Positions 53,930 through 62,631 of a stretch of DNA of 64,000 nucleotides are shown here, piece by piece. The notes under the pieces are model-generated. The model was not told where the DNA came from. It was given only the letters and a program-made list of their open reading frames with translations, and searched no databases. The position numbers and the translations under genes were made by a program. Source of the stretch: Chryseobacterium gwangjuense (GTDB lineage: Bacteria; Bacteroidota; Bacteroidia; Flavobacteriales; Weeksellaceae); the NCBI RefSeq assembly GCF_021311115.1, contig NZ_JAJTNP010000007.1, forward strand, positions 62,001-126,000. The letters are read 5' to 3'. Each line of letters starts with the position of its first letter. Position 1 is the first letter of the stretch.

Positions 53930-55090
53930 CTAATCCAGTGCTTGTTTTAAGTCTGCAATAACATCTTCTACATTCTCCAGACCTACTGAACAACGAACCA
54001 ATCCGGCGGTAATTCCAACTTCATTTCTTTCGTCATCAGACAATTTTGAATGGGTTGTAGAAGCAGGATGGGTTACAATCGTTCTCGTATCTCCCAAATT
54101 GGCAGAAAGTGAACACATTTTAATTTTATCTAAAAAGTTTCTTCCACCTTCAATTCCTCCTTTAATTTCGAATGCCACAATATTTCCTCCTAACTTCATC
54201 TGTTTTTTTGCAATTTCATAGCTTGGATGAGATGGTAAGAATGGATATTTTACCAGCTCCACATTCGGATGGCTTTCTAAAAACTCGGCTACTTTTAAAG
54301 CGTTTTCGCAATGTTTTTCAACTCGTATTGCCAATGTTTCTAAACTTTTTGACAACACCCATGCATTGAAAGGGGACATTGCAGGACCTGTATTTCTTGC
54401 AAAAAGGTAAATTTCACGAATCAGATCTTCTCTACCGACTGCTACTCCGCCTAAAACACGACCTTGTCCGTCAATCAGTTTTGTAGCGGAATGCACTACG
54501 ATGTCTGCTCCGTATTTAAGAGGTTGTTGTAAATATGGTGTTGCAAAACAGTTATCTACAATGAAAATCAGATTGTGTTTCTTTGCAATCTGTCCGAAAA
54601 ATTCTAGGTCTAACACTTCAATCGCAGGATTAGTCGGTGTTTCCAGATATAAAATCTTAGTATTCGGTTGAATATATTTTTCTACGTTTTCCGCATCTTC
54701 GGCTTTGAAATAAGTGGTTTCGATATTCCATTTCGGGAAATATTTGGTAAACAACGTATGGGTAGAACCGAAAACCGACTGACAGCTTACGATATGATCT
54801 CCTGCATTTAAAAGCGTAGCAAAAGTTGAATAAATGGCTGCCATTCCTGTTGCGAAAGCATATCCAGCTTCTGCACCTTCCATTTTGGCAATTTTATCTG
54901 TGAATTCCGTTACATTTGGGTTTGAAAATCGGCTGTAAAGGTTCTTCGGTTTTTCTTCAGCAAAACTCGCTCTCATATCTTCCGCATCCTGAAAAATAAA
55001 GCTGGACGTAAGATATAAAGGCGTTGAATGTTCGTCAAACTGAGTTCTTTCAGTTTGGGTTCTTATCGCGAAGGTTTCAAAATTTTCCAT
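53930..55090 (-). CDS. metZ: PLP trans-sulfuration family enzyme, O-acylhomoserine sulfhydrylase type
   Basis: A 386-residue enzyme of the Cys/Met metabolism PLP family. The PLP lysine is in HSATKLIDGQGRVLGG, a motif form typical of MetZ/MetY-like sulfhydrylases; YSRFSNPNVTEF and TATGMAA-type loops are present. It forms homocysteine from O-acylhomoserine and sulfide, fitting its place between homoserine activation (metX, hom) and methionine synthase. Whether the ester is acetyl or succinyl cannot be read from sequence. Confidence 0.88.
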   Translation of the reverse strand: MENFETFAIRTQTERTQFDEHSTPLYLTSSFIFQDAEDMRASFAEEKPKNLYSRFSNPNVTEFTDKIAKMEGAEAGYAFATGMAAIYSTFATLLNAGDHIVSCQSVFGSTHTLFTKYFPKWNIETTYFKAEDAENVEKYIQPNTKILYLETPTNPAIEVLDLEFFGQIAKKHNLIFIVDNCFATPYLQQPLKYGADIVVHSATKLIDGQGRVLGGVAVGREDLIREIYLFARNTGPAMSPFNAWVLSKSLETLAIRVEKHCENALKVAEFLESHPNVELVKYPFLPSHPSYEIAKKQMKLGGNIVAFEIKGGIEGGRNFLDKIKMCSLSANLGDTRTIVTHPASTTHSKLSDDERNEVGITAGLVRCSVGLENVEDVIADLKQALD

Positions 55091-55114
55091 ATAGTTTTAA
55101 AATGTAGCAATGTT

Positions 55115-55160
55115 CAGTTTAGCAATGAGATTTTTCACTTTATTCAGAATGACAATAGTA
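55115..55160. repeat. half copy of the REP-like repeat
   Basis: GAGATTTTTCACTTTATTCAGAATGAC-type sequence is the right half of the element seen at 43805 and 15151, here without the left arm. It lies in the 115-base gap between the dehydrogenase and the sulfhydrylase genes. Confidence 0.45.
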
Positions 55161-55205
55161 ATTAATATTTGATCAACTGTAACATTATTAAATTGTTATA
55201 TTAAT

Positions 55206-56744
55206 TTATTTTTTTTCACTTAGTCTTAAAATATCTCCGAAAACTCCTCTTGCCGTTACTTTTGCTCCGGCTCCGGCTCCCATGATCACGATTGGGTTTT
55301 CACCATAACTTTCGGTATAAATCTCGAAGATCGAATCTGAACCTTTCAGCTGTCCTAAAGCAGAAGTTGCAGGAACAGAAACCAAGTTCACATCAAGTTC
55401 ACCTTTTTCTTTCTGTAAGTCTCCGTGTAAATCTCCAACATATCTTAACACGTGTCCCGGTTCCTGATTATCCTTAATTTTTTGATATTCTTCATCCAGT
55501 TCTTCCAATCTTGAAAGGAATTCTGATTTTGAAACTGAAAGCAAACTTTCCGGAACTAAATTCTGAATGTTAATATCTTCAAATTCATTGATCAGATCTA
55601 ATTCTCTTGCCAAAATCAATAATTTTCTTGCGACATCACTTCCGGATAAGTCTTCTCTTGGATCAGGTTCTGTAAATCCTTTTTCCAGTGCTTCATTGAT
55701 AATGGTCGAAAATTTATCGTTTCTCAAAGAAAAATTATTGAAAACATAGCTCAATGTTCCTGAGAAAACGCCTTTGATTCTTGTAATATTTTCTCCTGAA
55801 AGGTGTAATAATTTTATGGTATCAATTAACGGTAAACCAGCACCTACATTAGTCTCGTACAAATATTGTTTTTTATTTTTCTCTAATGATTTTCTTAAGT
55901 TTCTATAGCTTGCTATAGGAAGTGTATTATAGATTTTATTGGATGAAACAATATCAAAACCATTATCCACAAACACATCATAATGCTTTACAAAATCCTT
56001 ACTCGCCGTGTTATCTACCATCACAAGATTTTCCAGATGATGTTCTTTTGCATAATCAATAAGACCTTCTACACTGGATTCTGTTTGGGAGTAATTCACT
56101 TTCTGTCTCCAGTCACTTCCAAAACCACCTTTGTTCAAAGCCATTTTTTTAGAATTGGCAATCGCAACGATTTTCAGCTGCAATCTTTTTCTCGTCAAAA
56201 TATCGTGTGAAGAATCCAAAATCTGTTCTACCAAGGTTCCGCCCACATTTCCGTGTCCGATTAAAGCTAGATGAACTACTTTTGGTTTTCCATAGATTTC
56301 AGTTTCTACGATATTTTTTGCAATCTCCGTCTGATTATCGGTTACTACTATATTTACTCTTCCTGCAGATGCTATTTGGTTTAATAACAATGGGAAAATT
56401 TTGTTTCTTTGAAGTTCGGAAAGTATTTTATTGTAATTTTCAGATACAAATCCGATTACCGCTACGTTATTGATACTGTAGATATTACTTACCGTTCCTT
56501 TTGCTTTTTCGTTTTTAAATTCTTCAGAAAGAACACGTACTGCATCTTCCGCATCATTTTCATCTACCAAAACAGAAATTCCGTTCTCAATTGCCTGTTG
56601 AGAAATCACTCCTACACTAATTCCTGTATCGTTCAACACTCTAAAAATTCTTGAATCCACTCCGATGTGTCCAAGGAAGTCTTTTCCTTCAAAATTTACT
56701 AATGCTTTGTTTTGATAGATGTTGATAATATCTGATGTTGTCAT
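55206..56744 (-). CDS. homoserine dehydrogenase with N-terminal ACT domains (no aspartokinase)
   Basis: A 512-residue protein. Residues 1-155 are two ACT-type regulatory domains (VLNDTGISVGVISQQAIENGISVLV; VAVIGFVSENYNKILSELQ). HSD follows: LALIGHGNVGGTLVEQ for NAD(P), VDNTASKDF, SSNKIYNT, ETNVGAGLPLIDTIK, and GFTEPDPREDLSGSDVARKL. It aligns along its whole length with the C-terminal two thirds of E. coli ThrA, but the kinase domain is absent. It reduces aspartate semialdehyde to homoserine; the ACT part probably binds an amino acid effector. Its ATG overlaps the stop of metX by four bases. Confidence 0.9.
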   Translation of the reverse strand: MTTSDIINIYQNKALVNFEGKDFLGHIGVDSRIFRVLNDTGISVGVISQQAIENGISVLVDENDAEDAVRVLSEEFKNEKAKGTVSNIYSINNVAVIGFVSENYNKILSELQRNKIFPLLLNQIASAGRVNIVVTDNQTEIAKNIVETEIYGKPKVVHLALIGHGNVGGTLVEQILDSSHDILTRKRLQLKIVAIANSKKMALNKGGFGSDWRQKVNYSQTESSVEGLIDYAKEHHLENLVMVDNTASKDFVKHYDVFVDNGFDIVSSNKIYNTLPIASYRNLRKSLEKNKKQYLYETNVGAGLPLIDTIKLLHLSGENITRIKGVFSGTLSYVFNNFSLRNDKFSTIINEALEKGFTEPDPREDLSGSDVARKLLILARELDLINEFEDINIQNLVPESLLSVSKSEFLSRLEELDEEYQKIKDNQEPGHVLRYVGDLHGDLQKEKGELDVNLVSVPATSALGQLKGSDSIFEIYTESYGENPIVIMGAGAGAKVTARGVFGDILRLSEKK

Positions 56745-57685
56745 ATTTTCAGAATAGGTTTTATTATATTATTTAATTGTTTATACTCCATTAAAAAGGC
56801 ATCGTGCCCATGAATTGATTGTATCTCGTGATAGAAAACATTTTCTTTTTTCGCTTTCAGTTTTTCAAAGCACATTCGAATCTCTGATGCCGGAAAAAAC
56901 AAATCTGTATCTACTGAGATCAGGTGCATTCGCGCTTGTATTTTCTCCAGTTTTTGTTCATCAGCATTTATATTCATCAGTAAATGGTTCATCAGCTTAT
57001 AAGATTTCAAACTAAATCTTTCGTTTAATGAATTTCCATGATAAACAAGCCAATCTTCTGACTCTAATTGTTGTTTTTCCTGATTATATTTATTTTGAAA
57101 TCTGTTATTTAAAGATTCCGGTGTTCTGTAACAAAGCATCGCATGGATTCTTGCTTTTTGTAAAGGTTCATCATCCTGATTTAATAAGAATTTCTGAACC
57201 AGACATTGTGCATGAAGCCAGTCATGAGTTTTAAAATCGCAGGCAATAGGTATAAAAATTTCGGTTAATTGCGGATTTTTCGCAAGCATTTCCCAACCGA
57301 TTCCACCACCTAAAGAACCTCCAATAATGGCGTGTAAACTTTTAATATTTAAAATTTCAAGACCTTTTAAAAAGATATTCGCAATATCCGAAGGCGTGAA
57401 ATCTTCATATTCATCAATAAAAAAATCATCGTAACCGTTTCCGGGAATATTGAAACATAGAACCGTGTATGTATTTGTATCAATGACCTGATTTTCTCTG
57501 ATCAATTGTTTCCACCAGCCATTTTCACCAGAAACATTAGAATTTCCGGTTAAAGCGTGGTTCACTAAAATGATCGGTGCAGCAAACAAGTCTTTCCCGA
57601 AAAGCTGATAGCTCAACGAGATATTGTATTCCTTTAGAGAATCTGTCTGATACGTAAAATTAATATAGTTTAGTTCTGTTTTCAA
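56741..57685 (-). CDS. metX: homoserine O-acyltransferase-like alpha/beta hydrolase
   Basis: A 314-residue alpha/beta-fold protein of the MetX type: HALTGNSNVSGENGWW near the start, nucleophile Ser in IGGSLGGGIGWEM, catalytic Asp in SVDTDLFFP, and His in SIHGHDAF. It is shorter than most MetX proteins (about 350 residues or more), mainly at the N-terminus and the lid. It activates homoserine by acylation, the first committed step. First gene after the SAM riboswitch, and translationally coupled to the homoserine dehydrogenase. Confidence 0.88.
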   Translation of the reverse strand: MKTELNYINFTYQTDSLKEYNISLSYQLFGKDLFAAPIILVNHALTGNSNVSGENGWWKQLIRENQVIDTNTYTVLCFNIPGNGYDDFFIDEYEDFTPSDIANIFLKGLEILNIKSLHAIIGGSLGGGIGWEMLAKNPQLTEIFIPIACDFKTHDWLHAQCLVQKFLLNQDDEPLQKARIHAMLCYRTPESLNNRFQNKYNQEKQQLESEDWLVYHGNSLNERFSLKSYKLMNHLLMNINADEQKLEKIQARMHLISVDTDLFFPASEIRMCFEKLKAKKENVFYHEIQSIHGHDAFLMEYKQLNNIIKPILKI

Positions 57686-57747
57686 TTCTATTATGTTTTA
57701 ATACAATTGAAAATGCCACAGGAAATGGCTGAAAAGAACTTCAGTAA

Positions 57748-57852
57748 GTTATCTGTCCAAAAATAAATTCGGTAGAACGTAGCACCTTCTTTGCTTTCAC
57801 AAAGGGTTGCTAAGGTTTCATAGGGTCTAATCCCTCAACCTTTCTTGATAAC
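57748..57852 (-). promoter_or_regulatory. SAM-I riboswitch aptamer upstream of metX
   Basis: Read on the minus strand, the segment has the conserved SAM-I order: P1 5' strand GTTATC (57852-57847), AAGAAAGG, AGGGA, ATGAAACC, GCAACC, a variable P3 (CTTTGTGAAAGCAAAG), GGTGC, and the P1 3' strand GATAAC (57753-57748), which pairs perfectly with the 5' strand. It lies 62 bases before the metX ATG. High SAM should turn off the whole methionine operon. The following segment holds two small hairpins but no clear U-tract terminator. Confidence 0.93.
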
Positions 57853-57881
57853 ATTTTCAATATTTGAATGAACGAATGGTG

Positions 57882-57889
57882 CAAAGATA
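57882..57889 (-). promoter_or_regulatory. candidate -7 box of the methionine operon (TATCTTTG)
   Basis: Minus-strand TATCTTTG is a full TAnnTTTG match. Transcription would start about 25 bases before the first base of the SAM aptamer. Confidence 0.55.
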
Positions 57890-57990
57890 GAACATTTCTT
57901 TTACATATTAAAAAAAATTATTTTAAAGCCAGAATTCCTTTAAGCAAAAGATATACAACATAATATTAATTTTTCTTCAGATTCAACATG

Positions 57991-58021
57991 TTGGAATTTT
58001 TTCTTAAAAAAACTAACTTCG
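57991..58021 (+). promoter_or_regulatory. candidate promoter of the GH63-type gene
   Basis: TTGG at 57991-57994, a 19-base spacer and TAACTTCG at 58014-58021, a near match to the TTG/TAnnTTTG flavobacterial pattern, 19 bases before the ATG. Confidence 0.4.
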
Positions 58022-58040
58022 TATTGAAAAATGCTGAACT

Positions 58041-60653
58041 ATGACTGCTGAAAAACAAAGACTAAAAGATTCGAACTGGAAAAACTGGGGTCCATACGTA
58101 AGCAACCGACAATGGGGAAATGTACGCGAAGACTACAGCTCAAACGGTGATGCATGGAATTTTGCCAATCATAACACTGCAGAAAGCTATGCCTTCCGTT
58201 GGGGAGAAGAAGGAATTGCCGGAATCTCTGATGTAAAGCAGCTTTTCTGTTTTGCTTTTTCTTTTTGGAACAAAAAAGATAAGATCGTAAAAGAACGTTT
58301 CTTTGGTTTGAGCAACCCTGAAGGAAATCATGGGGAAGACATCAAAGAAATTTTTTATTATCTGGATAATACACCTACGCACAGTTATATGAAGATGGTG
58401 TACAAATATCCTATCAATGCTTTCCCTTATGATAAAATTCGTTCAGAAAATGCAAAGAGAAGCAATAAAGAACCCGAATATGAAATCATTGATACCGAAA
58501 TTTTTGACAAGGATGAATACTTTGATATTTTCATTGAATATGCCAAAGCGGATCATAACGATATTTTAGTAAGAATCACAGTCTGCAACAGAAGTGAGAT
58601 CAATGCTCCTCTTGTGATTGCACCAACTATCTGGTTTAGAAATAATTGGAAATGGGGATATAATACCTATAAAGCTCAATTAAATGCAGGTAATGACGGA
58701 ACTATCAACATAAGCCATGACAGCATTTCCATTAAAAAGTTTTATTCAAGAAGCAATAATACCCAAAGTGTTTTTTGTGATAATGAAACCAACAATCCTA
58801 AATTGTACGGTACCCCTTATCCGGGAAGTACTTATTTCAAAGATGGGATTAATGACTACATCGTTTCTGGAAGCAATACTATAAATCCTGAAAAAACAGG
58901 AACTAAAGCTTCATTCCTGATCGATGAAACTATCGAAGCGGGAGCCTCTAAAGCTTTTGATTTCAGATTATCTCCAAATGAGCTGGATGAACCATTTGAT
59001 CAGTTTGATCAAATATTTACACAGAGATTGGATGAAGCTAATGAATTTTATAATGAAATTCAGAGTGATGTAGTGGATAACGATGAAAGAAATGTTCAGC
59101 GACAGGCTTTTGCAGGTTTACTTTGGAACAAACAGTTTTATCATTACAATGTCGGAAAATGGCTGAAAGGCGATCCTAATTTTGATGCTCCGAGAGATTT
59201 CAGCAATTATGTTCGAAATACGGAATGGAATCACATGCATAACAAAGACATCATTTCCATGCCCGACAAATGGGAATATCCTTGGTATGCGACTTGGGAT
59301 TTAGCATTTCACTGTGTTCCTTTTGCCATTATTGATGCTGAGTTCGCTAAGGGACAACTTCTTTTATTGACAAAGGAATGGTATATGCATCCGAACGGGC
59401 AGCTTCCTGCGTATGAATGGAATTTAAGTGATGTAAACCCTCCTGTTCATGCATGGTCTTGTTTCCGTGTTTTTAAAATTGATGAAAAACAAAATGGAAA
59501 ACCTGACCTCTTATTTTTAGAAAAAGTTTTCCAAAAGCTTCTTCTGAATTTCACCTGGTGGGTCAACCGAAAGGATAAAAACGGTAAAAACATTTTTGGA
59601 GGAGGTTTCCTGGGTCTCGATAATATCGGAGCTTTTGACCGAAATATGATTTTAAAGGACGGACAACATCTTGAGCAAGCCGACGGAACAAGCTGGATGG
59701 CAATGTACGCTTTAAATATGATGCGAATTGCAATGGAACTGGCTCAGTATTATCAGGTTTACGAAGATATGGCCATTAAGTTTTTTGAACATTATCTTTA
59801 TATCGCAGAAGCGATGGAAAACCTGGGTGAAGGGACAAAAGGACTATGGAATGAGGAAGACGGATTTTTCTATGATGTGCTTCAGCTTGGAAATGGTGAC
59901 AGCGTTTCTTTAAGATTAAGAAGTATTGTGGGCCTGATTCCAATGTTTGCTGTGGAAATTGTTGATCATAAATTATTGGAAAGCATGCCCAACTTCACTG
60001 CAAGAATGGAATGGATCCTGAAAAATAAACCTGAGCTTACCAAGCTCGTTTCTCACTGGGATGAAGAAGGGCAAGGAAGAAAACATCTTATGAGTATTCT
60101 CCGTAAGAACAGATTAAGCAAAGTATTAACAAGAATGCTTGATGAAAAAGAGTTTTTAAGTACTTACGGAATCCGTGCCATGTCGAAAGTGTATGAAGAA
60201 AATCCGTTTATATTTTCTGTTCATGGTGTTGAAAATGTTGTGTATTATACGCCTGCAGAAAGTGACAGCCGAATGTTTGGAGGCAACAGCAACTGGAGAG
60301 GACCGATTTGGTTCCCCATCAATTTCCTGATTGTGGAAAGTTTACAGCGTTTTCACTATTATTACGGAAACAGTTTGAAAGTAGAATTCCCGACCGGAAG
60401 CGGTGACAAACGAAATCTTGATGAAGTCGCTCAGAATATCAGCAATAGATTATGTTCTATTTTCTTGAAGGATGGAAGCGGACAGCGTCCGTTCAACGGA
60501 GGAAATGCGAAGTTTAATTTTGACGAAAATTTTAAAGATTATATCACCTTTTTTGAATATTTCCATGGTGACAATGGTCGTGGAGTCGGCGCATCGCATC
60601 AGACAGGATGGACTGCAACGGTGGCAAAGCTGATGAAGCCGAGATTAATGTAA
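58041..60653 (+). CDS. GH63-type glucosidase (MGH1-like), cytosolic
   Basis: An 870-residue protein without signal peptide. The N-terminal part (about 1-330) is beta-rich (MTAEKQRLKDSNWKNWGPYVSNRQW). The C-terminal part is an (alpha/alpha)6 barrel with PWYATWDLAFH, EWYMHPNGQLPAYEWNLSDVNPP, ADGTSWMAMYALNMMRIA and GGNSNWRGPIWFPINFL, as in GH63 glucosidases and mannosylglycerate hydrolases. The likely catalytic acids are the Asp of TWDLAF and a Glu late in the barrel. It hydrolyses an alpha-glucoside inside the cell; substrate unknown. Confidence 0.87.
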   Translation: MTAEKQRLKDSNWKNWGPYVSNRQWGNVREDYSSNGDAWNFANHNTAESYAFRWGEEGIAGISDVKQLFCFAFSFWNKKDKIVKERFFGLSNPEGNHGEDIKEIFYYLDNTPTHSYMKMVYKYPINAFPYDKIRSENAKRSNKEPEYEIIDTEIFDKDEYFDIFIEYAKADHNDILVRITVCNRSEINAPLVIAPTIWFRNNWKWGYNTYKAQLNAGNDGTINISHDSISIKKFYSRSNNTQSVFCDNETNNPKLYGTPYPGSTYFKDGINDYIVSGSNTINPEKTGTKASFLIDETIEAGASKAFDFRLSPNELDEPFDQFDQIFTQRLDEANEFYNEIQSDVVDNDERNVQRQAFAGLLWNKQFYHYNVGKWLKGDPNFDAPRDFSNYVRNTEWNHMHNKDIISMPDKWEYPWYATWDLAFHCVPFAIIDAEFAKGQLLLLTKEWYMHPNGQLPAYEWNLSDVNPPVHAWSCFRVFKIDEKQNGKPDLLFLEKVFQKLLLNFTWWVNRKDKNGKNIFGGGFLGLDNIGAFDRNMILKDGQHLEQADGTSWMAMYALNMMRIAMELAQYYQVYEDMAIKFFEHYLYIAEAMENLGEGTKGLWNEEDGFFYDVLQLGNGDSVSLRLRSIVGLIPMFAVEIVDHKLLESMPNFTARMEWILKNKPELTKLVSHWDEEGQGRKHLMSILRKNRLSKVLTRMLDEKEFLSTYGIRAMSKVYEENPFIFSVHGVENVVYYTPAESDSRMFGGNSNWRGPIWFPINFLIVESLQRFHYYYGNSLKVEFPTGSGDKRNLDEVAQNISNRLCSIFLKDGSGQRPFNGGNAKFNFDENFKDYITFFEYFHGDNGRGVGASHQTGWTATVAKLMKPRLM

Positions 60654-60667
60654 ATAAATTAAAAAAA

Positions 60668-60713
60668 TTAGGGTATCAGAACCGAACAAAATGTTCAAAT
60701 TCTGATACCCTAA
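60668..60713. terminator. long bidirectional terminator
   Basis: TTAGGGTATCAGAA (60668-60681) and TTCTGATACCCTAA (60700-60713) form a perfect 14-base stem with an inner GAACA/TGTTC stem. It lies between the convergent GH63-type and OsmC genes. Confidence 0.78.
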
Positions 60714-60731
60714 AATATTAGTAATTTTATT

Positions 60732-61157
60732 CTAATTAGTTACCTCTTCTCCGTTTACAAAAACTTCATATCCTATTTCTACATTAGGCTCTAATGTTTT
60801 TGAAACAGAACAGTATTTTTCAAAAGATAGCTGAGCTGCTTTCTGTGCTTTTTTAGGATCAATATTTCCTTCTAAAAGAAATTTAACCTTAATCGCTTTG
60901 AATGGTTTTGCATCTTCAACAGGAACACGCTCTCCTTCTACCTCAGCTTTAAAACCGGTAATTTCCTGTCTTTGTTTTTTCAGGATAGAAACTACGTCGA
61001 TTCCACTACATCCTGCCACTGCCATCAGAACACTTTCCATGGGAGAAACTCCTTTTGCTCCCGGCTGAGAAGTATTATCTAATAAGATTGAATTCCCTTG
61101 AGAGTTGGTACATTCAAATAAAAAATCGTCGTTGATTCTGTTAAGTGTTATTTTCAT
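60732..61157 (-). CDS. OsmC family protein
   Basis: A 141-residue protein. The two redox cysteines of OsmC/Ohr proteins are present, in VAGCSGIDVVSILK and KYCSVSKTL, together with the family SPMESVLMA stretch. The family reduces organic hydroperoxides in the cytosol, though some members have other roles. Single gene with a strong terminator. Confidence 0.88.
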   Translation of the reverse strand: MKITLNRINDDFLFECTNSQGNSILLDNTSQPGAKGVSPMESVLMAVAGCSGIDVVSILKKQRQEITGFKAEVEGERVPVEDAKPFKAIKVKFLLEGNIDPKKAQKAAQLSFEKYCSVSKTLEPNVEIGYEVFVNGEEVTN

Positions 61158-61279
61158 TTTATAATTTTAATTTTTAAATATTTATTCTTATATCGAAAAA
61201 GCATTTGTGGATAAATATTTCTACTTTTCAATTCAAACCGTAGTCCAGCATTTTGCCAATGCAATGTTAGCGGGAGTTT

Positions 61280-62068
61280 TTACTTGTAGTTTATTTTATG
61301 ATTTAATTCAATTGGATTATTTTCTTGTAAAATATTATTTTGCATTTCTTTATTCTTTATAGAAATATCCACTGTATTACCTTTCGCGTCGGTAAATGTA
61401 GCGGTTTTCCAACCTTTTGAATTTATATCAAATGGATCATTATAATATGATTTTGCAAGTATTTCATATTTTTCCCAATCAATTTTTATTGCTTTTTTGC
61501 GTGCGTCAAAAATATTCCCGCCTTTTTTGACTTCTATCAAATTAAATGAATATTCATTGTTTAAATCTTGAATAGAAATAATCAGTCCAGGTAAACCATT
61601 AAAAATATAGGGACCATCTCCAAAAGGTAATTCTGTAGTAAACCAAGCAATCCAGTTTCTTCCTCCATAATTGGTTTCTGCTTTTTGAGATTTATATTTT
61701 CCAATAATTTTTTGTTCGGAAGTTATTTTCCAATCTAATATTTCCTCAATCGGAAGAAAATAATCTGTTCCCAAATAAGTTATTACTTTTTCAATTCTTT
61801 TTTGAGCAAGATTCTTTTTGACATAGAATTTATTTTCAACACCCATATTATACCTTCCGTTTCCATTATTCAACTTTATTGAATCGTTTTTTTTGTCTAG
61901 TGAATCTCTAAAAACTGAAATATTATTTTTTAAATCCAAAATCATATTCTCGGAATAAACATCATCTGCTTTTTCTGAATTCAGTTTGTATTTTGTTTCG
62001 TAAATAAAACTAAATTTTTGTGAGAAGCAAAAGGTAGAAATTCCAAGAAAAAATATTATAAATTTCAT
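61280..62068 (-). CDS. GLPGLI family secreted protein
   Basis: A 262-residue protein with signal peptide (ending CFSQ). The family signature NGLPGLIISIQD occurs at about 155-166, preceded by WIAWFTTELPFGDGPY. GLPGLI proteins are Bacteroidota proteins of unknown function; some are linked to outer-membrane transport in other studies I recall, but no role is certain. It is followed upstream on the same strand by the small secreted protein at 62111. Confidence 0.85.
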   Translation of the reverse strand: MKFIIFFLGISTFCFSQKFSFIYETKYKLNSEKADDVYSENMILDLKNNISVFRDSLDKKNDSIKLNNGNGRYNMGVENKFYVKKNLAQKRIEKVITYLGTDYFLPIEEILDWKITSEQKIIGKYKSQKAETNYGGRNWIAWFTTELPFGDGPYIFNGLPGLIISIQDLNNEYSFNLIEVKKGGNIFDARKKAIKIDWEKYEILAKSYYNDPFDINSKGWKTATFTDAKGNTVDISIKNKEMQNNILQENNPIELNHKINYK

Positions 62069-62110
62069 TTTTGATGAGTGTTTGTTTTAAATTTCTGCTA
62101 ACATCTGCAT

Positions 62111-62611
62111 TTAGAATTTTATGTCGTCTGTCTTGCAATAAAATTTAGGATCACAATTTGTAATTTCACAGCCTGCGAAATAATACTTCTTTTTATTTTT
62201 TTTCATAAAACTTGTAGTAACTAATCCATAAAAAATAGAAAGAACATTTTTATTTGTGTTACAAATTGGGCAAGTTGAGCTTTTATTTTCTCGGTATTTA
62301 CAAAATTTATTAGCAATTAGCTCCACTTTCGTATCTCCATTAATTTCGATATCAAATTCATTTTTGATATAATCATCATTTTCGATAATGTTTAGTTTAT
62401 ATTTACCCTTTTCTATCTCTCCAAAATCAAATTTCCCTTCACTATCAGTTTTGGTTTTGTAAGTATTATTACTAGAAATATTAACTAATTTTAAAATAAA
62501 CTGGGGCAAATATATTTTTTTAACTAATGTATCATTAATCGTTCCGCCTAATGACTGAGACCACAAACTAGTTGAAAATGTTATTAGAAAAAGTAAAACG
62601 AGCTTTTTCAC
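62111..62611 (-). CDS. small secreted protein with CarboxypepD_reg-like part and Cys-rich tail
   Basis: A 166-residue protein with signal peptide (ending LWSQ). Residues 20-100 look like a CarboxypepD_reg-like sandwich (GGTINDTLVKK..., TDSEGKFDFGEIEKGKYKLNI). The tail contains CPIC, then GCEITNCDPKFYC, possibly a zinc-binding or disulfide-bonded extension. I do not recognise the whole protein. It lies 42 bases from the GLPGLI gene on the same strand and 20 bases from the DUF58 gene. Confidence 0.68.
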   Translation of the reverse strand: MKKLVLLFLITFSTSLWSQSLGGTINDTLVKKIYLPQFILKLVNISSNNTYKTKTDSEGKFDFGEIEKGKYKLNIIENDDYIKNEFDIEINGDTKVELIANKFCKYRENKSSTCPICNTNKNVLSIFYGLVTTSFMKKNKKKYYFAGCEITNCDPKFYCKTDDIKF

Positions 62612-62631
62612 TTAAGTATATTTGTACAAAA

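Noticed and set aside
61158..61279. Hidden gene or attachment site in the gap between OsmC and GLPGLI
   Set aside because: No open frame with a start, no repeat and no stable hairpin could be seen.
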